Of a stretch of 64,000 nucleotides of DNA, positions 32,031-41,159 are shown piece after piece; within the stretch, counting starts at the first letter, position 1, and each line of letters opens with the position of its first letter. Source of the DNA: Aeromonas rivipollensis (GTDB lineage Bacteria > Pseudomonadota > Gammaproteobacteria > Enterobacterales > Aeromonadaceae); NCBI RefSeq assembly GCF_010974825.1, contig NZ_JAAILA010000002.1:101114-165113 (forward strand), in the 5' to 3' direction. Under the pieces are notes generated by a model. That model ran no database searches and was not told where the DNA came from. It saw only the letters and a list, made by a program, of their open reading frames with translations. The translations under genes and the position numbers were made by a program.

Positions 32031-33245
32031 TTACTGCTTGTAGCCCTTGAGGAAGCGGGCGAGACGGCCTATGGCCTCTTCCAGCTCCTCCTCCCGGGGC
32101 AGGAACACCAGCCGGAAGTGATCCGGCGCCGGCCAGTTGAAGCCGGTGCCCTGCACCAGCAAGAGCTTCTCTTGCTGCAGCAGATCGAACACCATCTTCT
32201 GGTCGTCGCGAATGTCGTACACCTTGGGGTCGAGGCGCGGGAACATGTAAAGCGCCCCCTTTGGCTTGACGCAGGAGACGCCGGGGATCTCGTTCAATAG
32301 CTCCCACGCCTTGTCCCGCTGGCGGCGCAGGCGGCCGCCCGGCAGGATCAGCTCGTTGATGCTCTGGTAGCCACCCAGCGCAGTCTGGATGGCGTGCTGC
32401 ATGGGCACGTTGGCACAGAGCCGCATGGAGGCCAGCATCTCCAGCCCTTCGATGTAGCCCCTGGCACGGCCCTTGGGCCCGGTGATGACCATCCAGCCCT
32501 GACGGAATCCGCAGGCGCGGTAGGCCTTGGAGAGGCCGTTGAAGGTCACCACCATCACATCGTCACACTGAGTGCAGACGCTGGTGTGGGAGATGTCGTC
32601 GTAGAGGATCTTGTCGTAGATCTCGTCGGCGAAAATGATGAGGTTGTGCTGGCGGGCGATCTCGATCAGCTCCAGCTGGAATTCGCTGCCGTAGACGGCG
32701 CCGGTCGGGTTGTTCGGGTTGATCAGCACCAGGCCGCGGGTGCGCGGGGTGATGCGGGCGCGGATGTCGTCCAGATCCGGATGCCAGTCGGCCCCTTCAT
32801 CGCAGCGGTAGTGCACCGCATGGCCACCGGAGAGGGTGACGGCGGCGGTCCAGAGCGGGTAGTCGGGGGAGGGCACCAGCATCTCGTCGCCGTTGTTGAG
32901 CAGCGCCTGCATGGCCATCACGATGAGCTCGCTCGCGCCATTGCCGATGTAGATGTCGTCGATGTCGACCTTGCGCATCCCCTTTTGCTGGTAGTACTGC
33001 ATCACCGCCTTGCGGGCCGAGAAGAGCCCCTTGGAGTCGCAGTAGCCCTGGCTCTGGGGCATGTTGAGGATCACATCTTTGATGATCTCTTCAGGCGCAT
33101 CGAAACCGAACGGGGCCGGGTTGCCGATGTTGAGCTTGATGATGCGGTGGCCTTCGTCCTCGAGACGGCGGGCCTCTTTATGCACCGGGCCGCGAATGTC
33201 ATAGCAGACATCGTCGAGCTTGTGCGACTTGTCGATAGTGAACAT
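32031..33245 (-). CDS. alaA: AlaA-type glutamate-pyruvate aminotransferase
   Basis: This 404-residue class I/II aminotransferase matches AlaA (YfbQ): NKL-like start with DVCYDIRGPVHKEARRLE, GNPAPFGFDAP, YIGNGASELIVMAM, NPNNPTGAVYG, the PLP-lysine segment VTFNGLSKAYRACGFRQGW, and FRLVFLP at the end. It makes alanine from pyruvate and glutamate. It reads alone, with its promoter in the following 33246-33604 gap. Confidence 0.94.
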   Translation of the reverse strand: MFTIDKSHKLDDVCYDIRGPVHKEARRLEDEGHRIIKLNIGNPAPFGFDAPEEIIKDVILNMPQSQGYCDSKGLFSARKAVMQYYQQKGMRKVDIDDIYIGNGASELIVMAMQALLNNGDEMLVPSPDYPLWTAAVTLSGGHAVHYRCDEGADWHPDLDDIRARITPRTRGLVLINPNNPTGAVYGSEFQLELIEIARQHNLIIFADEIYDKILYDDISHTSVCTQCDDVMVVTFNGLSKAYRACGFRQGWMVITGPKGRARGYIEGLEMLASMRLCANVPMQHAIQTALGGYQSINELILPGGRLRRQRDKAWELLNEIPGVSCVKPKGALYMFPRLDPKVYDIRDDQKMVFDLLQQEKLLLVQGTGFNWPAPDHFRLVFLPREEELEEAIGRLARFLKGYKQ

Positions 33246-33604
33246 GGTGAGCGTGATTCCTTCCCCTGGGGGCGCGTTGGCAGAAAAGCTTTTTTTAGTA
33301 TCAAATTTCTCTACCCCTATTCTTCACAGAATTGAATGCTAGAACAATCTAATTTATGGAATAAATCCCTGATATTTACCCCTGAAACAGGGTTGCCAGT
33401 CTGTTAAATTCAGCAGGATCGTTTGCCTGTCTCGCGAGAGACTAGTGAAAGATGAGGGGGAGGTTCATAAAGCAGCAAGAGTGTATTGAATTATCCACCC
33501 CATCTGGCACGATTGGCTGGGGTAAAAATCTGCTCCCACCCCTGCTGCCGGCCAAGGGCACGCGCAGCTCAGGGCGTCCTTTCATCCTGTCATCGAGGAT
33601 CTTC
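33246..33604. other. Divergent promoter region between alaA and the DUF1653 gene
   Basis: This 359-base gap is AT-rich near alaA (AAGCTTTTTTTAGTATCAAAT) and contains a small palindromic hairpin, GTCTCGCGAGAGAC. No conserved RNA or repeat was identified. Confidence 0.45.
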
Positions 33605-33814
33605 ATGCACGCACCCGCCACCGGTCGCTACCGCCACTTCAAGGGGGGTTACTATCAAGTGCTCGCCCTGGCCCTGCACACCGAAACCCAGGAACAGCTG
33701 GTTGTCTACCAATCCGAGCAGGATGGCCAGGTCTATGCCCGCCCGGTCGCCATGTTCATGGAGTGGATTGAGCATCAGGGGCAGGTGGTGAGCCGCTTCA
33801 CGCCTGTGGCATGA
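33605..33814 (+). CDS. DUF1653 domain small protein
   Basis: The 69-residue protein starts MHAPATGRYRHFKGGYYQVL, six bases after GAGGA; the YRHFKGG, YQVL, and PVAMFMEWIE elements are the DUF1653 pattern. The function of this family is unknown. A longer open frame extends upstream but lacks a ribosome site and protein-like sequence. Confidence 0.85.
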   Translation: MHAPATGRYRHFKGGYYQVLALALHTETQEQLVVYQSEQDGQVYARPVAMFMEWIEHQGQVVSRFTPVA

Positions 33815-33835
33815 GGGGGTGATCAAGGTCCATAA

Positions 33836-33861
33836 GAAAAGGCGCACCAGGCGCCTTTTTC
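33836..33861. terminator. Bidirectional terminator
   Basis: AAAAGGCGC / GCGCCTTTTT stem between the convergent DUF1653 gene and grxA. Confidence 0.88.
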
Positions 33862-33876
33862 ATATGGGTATCGGGC

Positions 33877-34134
33877 TTACAGGCCCAGATTGGCTCTGGC
33901 ATAGGCCTCGAAATCGGTGCAGCCACCGATGTGCTGCTCGTCCAGGAAGATCTGCGGCACTGTGGTGACGGGCTTGCCCGCCTTGGCGGCCAGATCGTCC
34001 TTGGTGAGCCCGGCGACGTTGATATCCACATAGCGGAACTCGAAGTCATCGCGCTCCTCGGTCAGCTGCTCGGCAATCTGCTTGGCGCGAACGCAATAGG
34101 GGCAACCCGGGCGACCAAAAATTTCTACAAACAT
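33877..34134 (-). CDS. grxA: GrxA, glutaredoxin 1
   Basis: This 85-residue glutaredoxin has the dithiol site CPYC at residues 11-14 and the GSH-binding TVPQIF and GGCTDF segments. The rest follows the enteric GrxA pattern (RAKQIAEQL, ERDDFEFRYVDI). It reduces protein disulfides and ribonucleotide reductase with glutathione. Confidence 0.95.
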   Translation of the reverse strand: MFVEIFGRPGCPYCVRAKQIAEQLTEERDDFEFRYVDINVAGLTKDDLAAKAGKPVTTVPQIFLDEQHIGGCTDFEAYARANLGL

Positions 34135-34257
34135 CTTTTCTCTCCGTTAGATAAGGCCGTTGAGACGAGGCTGGCGACAGCATAGCCTCGGCTTTGGGCC
34201 AGTCAAAGCTGAAAATACCGATACGCGCATTCGCCGTGCTCGATTGCACCCCGGCCA

Positions 34258-34286
34258 GGTGCCGACACAGAGGTCGGCATGCTGGA
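34258..34286 (+). other. Short stem-loop with GAGG loop
   Basis: GCCGACACAGAGGTCGGC forms a 6-bp stem with an ACAGAG loop, followed by ATGCTGG. A close relative lies at 45326-45354. It may be a member of a small interspersed palindromic family. Confidence 0.4.
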
Positions 34287-34317
34287 TTGGCGGTGGCGAA
34301 CTATTCCAGCCCTATAA

Positions 34318-34453
34318 CTCGGCAATCTCGGCACTCTGGATTCGTGGCTGCCGAGCGATGCGCTTTGCTCTACTCAAGCCTGCCTTACTGCTCGGCACTC
34401 AGGATTCGTTGCTGCCGAGCGATGCGATCCGCTCCACTCCACTCAAGCCTGCC
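34318..34453. repeat. Degenerate tandem copies of the dacB 3' end
   Basis: Two imperfect units of roughly 64-69 bases lie directly downstream of dacB. On the minus strand each carries a near copy of the last 14 dacB codons: the gene ends SIYQQQPLQIAEQ-stop, the next copy reads RIARQQRILSAEQ-stop, and the outer copy RIARQPRIQSAEIAEL-stop. The stop-proximal sequence AGTAAGGCAGGCTTGAGT is nearly identical in the first two. The copies also form hairpins (CTCGGCA/TGCCGAG). Confidence 0.82.
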
Positions 34454-35887
34454 TTATTGCTCTGCAATCTGGAGGGGTTGCTGCTGATAGATGCTCTCCA
34501 GCACCCCCTTCTCGAACACTGTCCAGGGCCAGGCGGCCTTGCTGGCGCGGTAGCGCTCGTGGGTCGCCGGATCCTGGGAGAGGCCGCGCTGGAACATCAC
34601 GAAGGCCTTGCGCTGGCCACCGGCGGTGTCGATAAAGCCGGCCAGGTTGGAGGTGCCGGTGATGGTGCCCGTCTTGGCGTGCACCTTGTTCTTCATCATG
34701 GGGGCGGTGACGCTGCGTCGCCAGGCCAGGGTGCCGTCCACCTGGGAGCTCGGCAGCAGCTTGATGAAATCGAGCTCGGCATCGTTCTTCTGGATGAAGT
34801 TCAGTACTGACAGCATCTGGCGTGCGCTGATGAGGTTGTGGGCGGAGAGGCCGGAGCCGTCGGCCAGGGTGGCGTTGCCCAGATCGATACCATGCTTGGT
34901 CAGGATGGCACGCACCGCCATGGTGCCGCTGCGATAGCTGCCCGGCTTGTTGTAGTAGTGACGGCCCACGGTTTTGAGGAAGGTGTCGGCGTAGAGGTTG
35001 TCGGATTTCTTCAGCATCTTGGAGAGCATCACCGGCAGGGAGACCGAGTAGTGGGTGGCCAGGGTATCGGCGCTCACCGGAGCCTGATGGGTGACCTGCA
35101 GCAGACCGTCGTGGCTGATCCCGGCGCGGTTCATGGCCCAGCGGATGTTGTCCCAGCCCCAGGCTTCCACGTCGTGGATGGCAAAGCGCAGGCCCTGCGG
35201 CTCCTTGTTCGGGGTGATGCAGCCCTTGAGTTCGTAGAAGTTGCCCTTGGCCATGTCCACTTCCAGGGCGCAGAACTGACGCGCCATGTCGCCATAGCTC
35301 ATCACCTCCACGTTGTCGGCACCTATGCCGATGGGGACGCCGGTGGCGACGTTGCCCACCGCAGGCCTGCCAATCTGGGTGGCTGTGATGGTGCCGTAGG
35401 CACAGTTCTTGTCGATGATGACGGCGGAGACGGGGGCTGCGAAGCAGAGGGTCTGATCCCCCCAGGACCAGCCGTTGCCGCGCTCATAGCCGTTGTAGGC
35501 GCCGGTGTTGACGTAGACATTGCCCTGGATGCGGGTAACCCCGAGCTGCTTGAACAGGGCCACCAGATCCATCCGCGACAGTGTGGGGTCGCCGACGAAG
35601 TTGATCCAGATGTCGCCATTGATGGTGTTGCCTTGCCTGGCGCCAGCCTGGGCCTGGATCTCGGTGGCGAAACGGAAGTCGGCGCCGAGCTCGAGGCGGG
35701 CGGCCAGGGCGGTCAGCACCTTCATGGTGGAGGCGGGGGCTATCATGTCGTCGGCGTGACGGGCAAATTCCACCCCGCTGTTGCCCTGGACTATGACGGC
35801 GTACTGGCCCCCCTTGGGCGGGGTCAGCGGGGTGGCCTGGGCCACCAGGGAAAAGAGAGCACAAAAACCAATCAACAACCGCTGCAT
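34454..35887 (-). CDS. dacB: DacB, D-alanyl-D-alanine carboxypeptidase/endopeptidase (PBP4)
   Basis: The start at 35887 (MQRLLIGFCALFSLVAQA, a signal peptide) follows GAGG by six bases, giving 477 residues. The PBP4 motifs are present: SxxK in PASTMKVLTAL, SxN in SDNLYADT, and KTG in HAKTGTITG. It trims and opens peptidoglycan in the periplasm. The last codons are repeated twice in the downstream intergenic DNA. Confidence 0.95.
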   Translation of the reverse strand: MQRLLIGFCALFSLVAQATPLTPPKGGQYAVIVQGNSGVEFARHADDMIAPASTMKVLTALAARLELGADFRFATEIQAQAGARQGNTINGDIWINFVGDPTLSRMDLVALFKQLGVTRIQGNVYVNTGAYNGYERGNGWSWGDQTLCFAAPVSAVIIDKNCAYGTITATQIGRPAVGNVATGVPIGIGADNVEVMSYGDMARQFCALEVDMAKGNFYELKGCITPNKEPQGLRFAIHDVEAWGWDNIRWAMNRAGISHDGLLQVTHQAPVSADTLATHYSVSLPVMLSKMLKKSDNLYADTFLKTVGRHYYNKPGSYRSGTMAVRAILTKHGIDLGNATLADGSGLSAHNLISARQMLSVLNFIQKNDAELDFIKLLPSSQVDGTLAWRRSVTAPMMKNKVHAKTGTITGTSNLAGFIDTAGGQRKAFVMFQRGLSQDPATHERYRASKAAWPWTVFEKGVLESIYQQQPLQIAEQ

Positions 35888-35979
35888 AAGATCCTCTAAC
35901 TGAACGAAGGGCGCCGGCAGTGCGATGCGCCCCTGATAATCAAACCTGGTGACTGTCATTTGCCCGCCAGACGGCGTGG

Positions 35980-37740
35980 CTAGGCAAAGGCGTTGGCAGT
36001 GCGGTACCGCCCTTCATAATCAAAAATTTTCTCCTTCACCTGCCAGAAACGCCCCGACTTGCGTGCGATGACGAAATCCGGGTGACGGAACTGGCTTTGC
36101 GCAGCCAGCACGCTCGCCAGAGTGGTGAATTCGGGCTCCAGGCCCGGGGCGGGCCAATGATGACGCACAAAGCGTTGTTGAAACAAGCGCCGCGCACCGC
36201 TGGTGTGAAAGGCGAAGTACTCCGTCAGGGTGAGACCGTCCTCATCGTGGTAGGTCACCTCCAGCCGCTCCCCCTGTTTGCCGCGCCCTGCGGTGAGGGT
36301 GAGACCGGCGCAGCGAATGACCATGCAGTCCTTGAGATTGAGGGCTTCCTTGAGCTTGTCATCCGGATCCACCAGCAACTGATCGCAGCTCTGGCAGCGG
36401 CGGGCTGAGATGTCGTTTTCGGCGCCGCAGGCGGGACAGATCTTGGCGCGAAAGCGGTAGTCGCACTCCTCGCGGTGGCCCTCGTCATCTTCAAACAGCC
36501 CCTGGCAGCGGCGGCCGTAGTGCTCGACCACCTTGCCCTCCTCGTCTGTCTTGCCCCAGAAGGTGTTGGCAAAGCCGCAGGCGGGGCAGGAGACCTGTAC
36601 CGGCTCTGTGCCGGCGTGGGGTCTGGGCTCCCCCACCTCGGGGGCAAACAGGTTGAAGTTGTTGCCCGCATAGTCGAGCACCAGGCAATCTGTCTTTCCC
36701 GGCGACAGGCGCAGGCCGCGTCCGACGATCTGCTGATAGAGCGACACCGACTCGGTGGGGCGCAGCATCACGATGAGATCCACATGGGGGGCATCGAAGC
36801 CGGTGGTGAGCACTGCCACGTTGACCAGAAACTTGATCTCCCGCTCCTTGAAGGCATGGATCAGGGCATCGCGCTCCGGCCCCGGGGTTTCGCCGGTGAC
36901 GAGGGCAGCCGTCTGGGATTTGGCGAGCAGCAGCCCCTGAATTTCCCGGGCGTGCTCGACGGTGGCGGCGAAGATCATCACCCCTTGCCGCTCGGCGGCA
37001 TACTCCAGCACCTGATTGAGGATATGGGGGGTGACCCGCTGCTGGCGCTTGAGCTCGCCGTTGAGATCCGCCTCGCTGAAGAGGCCGTTCTCCCTCGGCA
37101 CCAGTTTGCTGAAGTCGTAGTGGACTATGGGGGCATCTATCATGCGCGGTGGCGTCAGGTAGCCGTTTTTGACCATGAAGCGCAGGGGCAGCTCGAACAC
37201 GCAGTCGCCAAAGAGCCGCTCGCCGTGGCTCTTCACCATGCCGTGGTAGTGGCGCCGGTAGATCCAGCCCAGCCCCATCCGGTACGGGGTGGCGGTGAGC
37301 CCCAGGATCTTGAGGGCCGGATTGGCCCCCTTGAGATGGTCGATGACCTGATGGTACTGGCTGTCGTCATCGAGCGAGACTCTGTGGCACTCGTCAATGA
37401 TGAGCAGGGAAAACGCCCCATCAAACGCAGTCAGGTTGCGGACCACCGACTGCACCGAGCCGAACACCACCTGGGCGCTAGCCTCCTTGCGGGCCAATCC
37501 GGCGGCGAAGATGTCGGCCTTGAGCCCCCAGGCCTCGTACTTGGCGTGGTTCTGCTCCACCAGCTCCTTGACGTGGGCCAGCACCAGCACCCGGCCACGG
37601 GCCTTGCGGGCCAGCTCGGCGATCACCAGACTCTTGCCCGCCCCCGTGGGCAGCACTACCACGGCGGGATCCGGGTGCTTGCGAAAGTGGCTGATCACGG
37701 CGTTGACGGCGTCGGTTTGATAGGGTCTGAGAACGAACAT
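35980..37740 (-). CDS. radD: RadD (YejH), DEAD/DEAH-type DNA repair helicase
   Basis: The start [15 protein letters not shown] gives 586 residues, the length of the enteric RadD; two earlier in-frame starts would add residues not in the family. Walker A PTGAGKS, motif [17 protein letters not shown], and the C-terminal motif [13 protein letters not shown] mark an SF2 helicase. Zinc-finger-like cysteine clusters ([30 protein letters not shown]) follow. RadD works with RecA in double-strand break and crossover repair. Confidence 0.95.
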   Translation of the reverse strand: MFVLRPYQTDAVNAVISHFRKHPDPAVVVLPTGAGKSLVIAELARKARGRVLVLAHVKELVEQNHAKYEAWGLKADIFAAGLARKEASAQVVFGSVQSVVRNLTAFDGAFSLLIIDECHRVSLDDDSQYHQVIDHLKGANPALKILGLTATPYRMGLGWIYRRHYHGMVKSHGERLFGDCVFELPLRFMVKNGYLTPPRMIDAPIVHYDFSKLVPRENGLFSEADLNGELKRQQRVTPHILNQVLEYAAERQGVMIFAATVEHAREIQGLLLAKSQTAALVTGETPGPERDALIHAFKEREIKFLVNVAVLTTGFDAPHVDLIVMLRPTESVSLYQQIVGRGLRLSPGKTDCLVLDYAGNNFNLFAPEVGEPRPHAGTEPVQVSCPACGFANTFWGKTDEEGKVVEHYGRRCQGLFEDDEGHREECDYRFRAKICPACGAENDISARRCQSCDQLLVDPDDKLKEALNLKDCMVIRCAGLTLTAGRGKQGERLEVTYHDEDGLTLTEYFAFHTSGARRLFQQRFVRHHWPAPGLEPEFTTLASVLAAQSQFRHPDFVIARKSGRFWQVKEKIFDYEGRYRTANAFA

Positions 37741-37803
37741 GGGGGCGTGGCGTGTGAGCATGGTGCGGCGCAGGATGGCGCCATTATAGGGATCTTGGGG
37801 CCA

Positions 37804-37837
37804 CAAAAACAGCGGGCCGGCATGATGCCGGCCCGCA
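37804..37837 (-). terminator. yiaV terminator
   Basis: A 12-bp perfect stem (GCGGGCCGGCAT / ATGCCGGCCCGC) with a T-run on the minus strand ends the yiaWV operon before radD. Confidence 0.88.
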
Positions 37838-37853
37838 GGTACCACCAAGGTGC

Positions 37854-38891
37854 TTAGTGGAAGGGGAACAGGTAGTTGAGCCAGCTGCCCATGCGCAGCA
37901 GGATCTTGCGCATGATGGCCACATGGTGCATGTGGTCGGTGTAGATGGCGGCCTGACCGCTGGAGCCGGCGATCACCTGATACTGGGCCCAGTCTGGATC
38001 CGTGATGCGGATGAGCACCGGCAGGCGACCCGGTTGCTGCGCCGAGCTCTGATCCACCAAGGGGGCGTTGGCTTGCACGTTGCCGGACGCTATGGCTGGG
38101 ATGATGGCCTCGACCTTGCCCTTGAAGATGCGGCCTGGGGCACCATCGATGACCACTTCCGCTTCGTCACCCGCCTTGAGGCGTTGCATGCTGTTCTGCC
38201 AGAACCAGCCCACATAGAAGTTCTCGTCCTTGTGAACGAAGGTCATCACGGGGCGATACAGGTAGGGAGTGGCCACCATGCCTGGGCGCAGGGCCATTTG
38301 CAGCACATAGCCATCCGAGGGGGCATAGACCACAGTCTGATCCAGGTTGTACTGTGCTTCGCTCAGTTGGGCCTGCAGATCTTCGATGGTCGCTTTCTGC
38401 TGATCTATCTGCGCCGTGATGTCATCGACGTTGGCCTGCGTCACATCCAGATCGCGCTGTTTGCCGATACCACGGCGCATCAGCTCTTTCGCCCGATCCC
38501 GGTCAAGCACCGCAGAGCGGAGTCTGGCGCTGATGGATTTGAGGCTCTCCTTGCTGGCGGTGAGACGGGCGGCCACGCTGTTGACTTTCTGCTCGAAGCG
38601 CACCGGATCTATCTTGAACAGCACATCGCCTTGCTTCACTTCCTGGTTGGGCTTGACGGGGACCTCGGTCACTCGTCCCTTCACCAGGGGAACGACGGGG
38701 GTGGAGACGTAGTAATCCCGGGCCGTCTGGGCATAGGGGTGGTTGTAGTTCATCAGGGTGATGAGGGCCCCTATGATGAAGACGCCACCAAGCACGGCGG
38801 TCGGTACAGTCCACTTGTTGAGCGGGATCTTGAAGATCTTGAAAATCCCTACACAGATGGCCGTATAGGTGAGAATAAGTAGCAAATCCAT
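37854..38891 (-). CDS. yiaV: YiaV-type HlyD-family inner-membrane protein
   Basis: This 345-residue protein has a double N-terminal membrane stretch, then the HlyD/EmrA pattern [21 protein letters not shown], a coiled-coil hairpin, and the second lipoyl half [17 protein letters not shown]. It is the membrane-fusion type. It lies 10 bases after a DUF3302 gene, the yiaWV pair of enteric bacteria. The physiological role of the pair is unsettled. Confidence 0.87.
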   Translation of the reverse strand: MDLLLILTYTAICVGIFKIFKIPLNKWTVPTAVLGGVFIIGALITLMNYNHPYAQTARDYYVSTPVVPLVKGRVTEVPVKPNQEVKQGDVLFKIDPVRFEQKVNSVAARLTASKESLKSISARLRSAVLDRDRAKELMRRGIGKQRDLDVTQANVDDITAQIDQQKATIEDLQAQLSEAQYNLDQTVVYAPSDGYVLQMALRPGMVATPYLYRPVMTFVHKDENFYVGWFWQNSMQRLKAGDEAEVVIDGAPGRIFKGKVEAIIPAIASGNVQANAPLVDQSSAQQPGRLPVLIRITDPDWAQYQVIAGSSGQAAIYTDHMHHVAIMRKILLRMGSWLNYLFPFH

Positions 38892-38901
38892 GGAGGGTTA
38901 C

Positions 38902-39234
38902 CTATTTTTCAGTCTGTTCGAGCGTGGTCATACGGGCCTGCAGGGCGGCAAGCTCTTGCTTGAGTGCGGTGATTTCGCCTTCGTCTTTTTCAAGACGCTG
39001 ACTGAACCCCCAGCCGCGATCAGGGCGATAGAGCGTGGCCCAGATCCAGAGGAAAGGCCAGAGCACGTGCAGGGTGAACAGGCTGACCCAGCCGGCCACA
39101 TGAATGGCATCCTGGTGCGGGTGATTGCGATGCTTGGCGATTTCATAGGGAATATCGTGTATGACGATGACTCCATAGAACATGATCAAGACAACGAACA
39201 CCAATATTCCCAGGGCAATGTAGTCAAGTACCAT
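38902..39234 (-). CDS. yiaW: YiaW-type DUF3302 inner-membrane protein
   Basis: This 110-residue protein starts VLDYIALGILVFVVLIMFYGVIVI, has a second segment VSLFTLHVLWPFLWIWATLY and a C-terminal coiled coil. DUF3302 proteins are the partners of YiaV. The two genes form a small operon. Confidence 0.88.
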   Translation of the reverse strand: MVLDYIALGILVFVVLIMFYGVIVIHDIPYEIAKHRNHPHQDAIHVAGWVSLFTLHVLWPFLWIWATLYRPDRGWGFSQRLEKDEGEITALKQELAALQARMTTLEQTEK

Positions 39235-39477
39235 CGGTTTCTCCCATCAAAGTCGCGAGGCCATACCCGGAGCCTGGCATTCACAATAATCGGCTCATGA
39301 TGACAGCATATTAGCAGAGCGCAAGGGGGCGAGCAGGGAGTTGGGTCATCAGTACAGGCTCGGTTAACCGGTTGGCTATTTATCAGGCATCATTGATTTC
39401 TTTCCATAAAATCAAGCATGAAAGAGATTCGTATGTCTCGTAACAAAAAAAGGTGCGCGATGGAAAGGCGATACACA

Positions 39478-41088
39478 ATGAACCTCTGGTTGGGGCTGCT
39501 GCTCATGCTAGCCCAGGTCACGGCAGCATGGGCCGCCGAACCCAGGCTGGAGCCGACCGTGCAGGAGAAGGCGCAGACCCTGGTGCTGCTCCATGAACCC
39601 ATCGTCATGCTCCAGGCCAAGTTTGGCACTCTGGACGGGGCGGGCAGGGTCCGGCTGGTGCAGGAGCGGCTCAAGCAGATGCAGGCCTCCGATCTTGAAC
39701 AGCCGGTGACCCTGGTGAGCGCCAGGCGCTTCGGGCAGGACAGCCGGGAGTTCCTGGTCAACGGCAAGCGGATCCTGGTGCTGGTGGAGGGGGATCTGGA
39801 AGCCCTCGACGAGCTGACGCTGGATCAGGCGAGCGAGCGTGTCCGCCAGCGGCTCGACAAGGTACGGCTCAAATACCTCGAGTTGCACTCCACCCCCTAT
39901 CTGGTCAAGGCTGGCGGCTTGGCGCTCCTGGCCAGCCTGATCTTCTTCGGCCTCATCTGGTCTCTTCAATGGGGTCATAGACGAGTCAGGAAGTGGCTCG
40001 CCAATCGCCTCCTGCTGCAGAAGGGATTGATCCCCCATCAGTGGCGCCAGGTAGCGGGCAACGTGGAGATCCGCCTGCTCGGCCTGCTGACCCTGTTGCT
40101 TATCTTCATGCTCACCTATGGCTGGCTCACCTATGTGCTCGGTCTCTTCCCCCAGACCCGGGCCTGGAGCGAGCGGCTGGGAGACTCCCTGTTTGCCCTG
40201 TGCGGCGACATGCTGGAGGGCATGATTGCGGCCATGCCGGGCCTGGTGACAGTGATGCTGATCGTCATCATCACCCGCTTCTTCATCCGTATGCTGGCCA
40301 TTCTCTTCGATCGCATCGAGCGGGGGCAGTTTCGCGTGCAGGGGCTGCATGCCGAGACCATAGGCGCGACCCGGCGGCTGCTCTCTGTGGTGATCTGGCT
40401 GTTTGCCCTGACCGTGGCCTACCCCTATCTGCCCGGTGCCGACTCCGACGCCTTCAAGGGGATCAGCGTCTTCTTCGGCCTCATGGTGACCCTGGGGTCG
40501 GCGGGCATCATGAACCATGCCATGAGCGGCCTGGTGCTCATCTACTCCCGCGCCCTGCGGCCCGGCGATCTGGTGCAGATTGGCGAGGTGGAGGGAATGG
40601 TGAGCGAGCTCAATGCCCTCTCCACCAAGCTGGTGACACGCCAGGATCACGAGGTGACCCTGCCCAATGCCGTGGTGGTGGGGGGCAAGGTGGTGAACCT
40701 GACGCGGCTGGCGGGGGAGAAGGGGGTAGCACTGCTGACCAAGGTGACGATCGGCTACGATGCGCCCTGGCGTCAGGTGCACGCCATGCTGGAGCTGGCG
40801 GCCCGGCGCTGCACCATGCTCAATCAGACCGAGCCGCCCCTGGTGCGTCAGCTCAATCTGCAGGACTGGTATGTGGAATACGAGTTGCAGGTACGGATGA
40901 AGGCGGACTTGCTCCCCGCCGTGGTCAAGACCGAGCTTCATGGCCACATCCAGGATGTGTTCAACGAGTTCGGGGTGCAGATCATGTCCCCCAACTTCAT
41001 CGCCCAGCCGGAGCAGGCGGTGCTGGTGGCCAGGGAGCACTGGTACCAGGCACCCGCCGAGGCGCCCGGGGCGCCCAGCAAAGGGTAA
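39478..41088 (+). CDS. MscS-family mechanosensitive channel
   Basis: The start at 39478 gives a clean signal peptide (NLWLGLLLMLAQVTAAWAA); two upstream ATG codons lack good ribosome sites. After a periplasmic domain the protein has five or so membrane segments, then the MscS pore-lining TM3 (FFGLMVTLGSAGIMNHAMSG) and beta domain (ALRPGDLVQIGEVEGMV, HEVTLPNAVVVGGKVVNLTR). It has an extra N-terminal domain, a longer variant than the 286-residue MscS. It should relieve osmotic pressure in the inner membrane. Confidence 0.88.
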   Translation: MNLWLGLLLMLAQVTAAWAAEPRLEPTVQEKAQTLVLLHEPIVMLQAKFGTLDGAGRVRLVQERLKQMQASDLEQPVTLVSARRFGQDSREFLVNGKRILVLVEGDLEALDELTLDQASERVRQRLDKVRLKYLELHSTPYLVKAGGLALLASLIFFGLIWSLQWGHRRVRKWLANRLLLQKGLIPHQWRQVAGNVEIRLLGLLTLLLIFMLTYGWLTYVLGLFPQTRAWSERLGDSLFALCGDMLEGMIAAMPGLVTVMLIVIITRFFIRMLAILFDRIERGQFRVQGLHAETIGATRRLLSVVIWLFALTVAYPYLPGADSDAFKGISVFFGLMVTLGSAGIMNHAMSGLVLIYSRALRPGDLVQIGEVEGMVSELNALSTKLVTRQDHEVTLPNAVVVGGKVVNLTRLAGEKGVALLTKVTIGYDAPWRQVHAMLELAARRCTMLNQTEPPLVRQLNLQDWYVEYELQVRMKADLLPAVVKTELHGHIQDVFNEFGVQIMSPNFIAQPEQAVLVAREHWYQAPAEAPGAPSKG

Positions 41089-41102
41089 GCCATTGGGAAA
41101 TG

Positions 41103-41132
41103 AAGAGGCCCGGCAGCAATGCCGGGCCTCTT
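41103..41132. terminator. Bidirectional terminator
   Basis: A 13-bp stem (AAGAGGCCCGGCA / TGCCGGGCCTCTT) lies between the convergent channel gene and the CstA gene. Confidence 0.88.
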
Positions 41133-41159
41133 GTCTTGGGGAAAACGCAGTCTCTGGAC

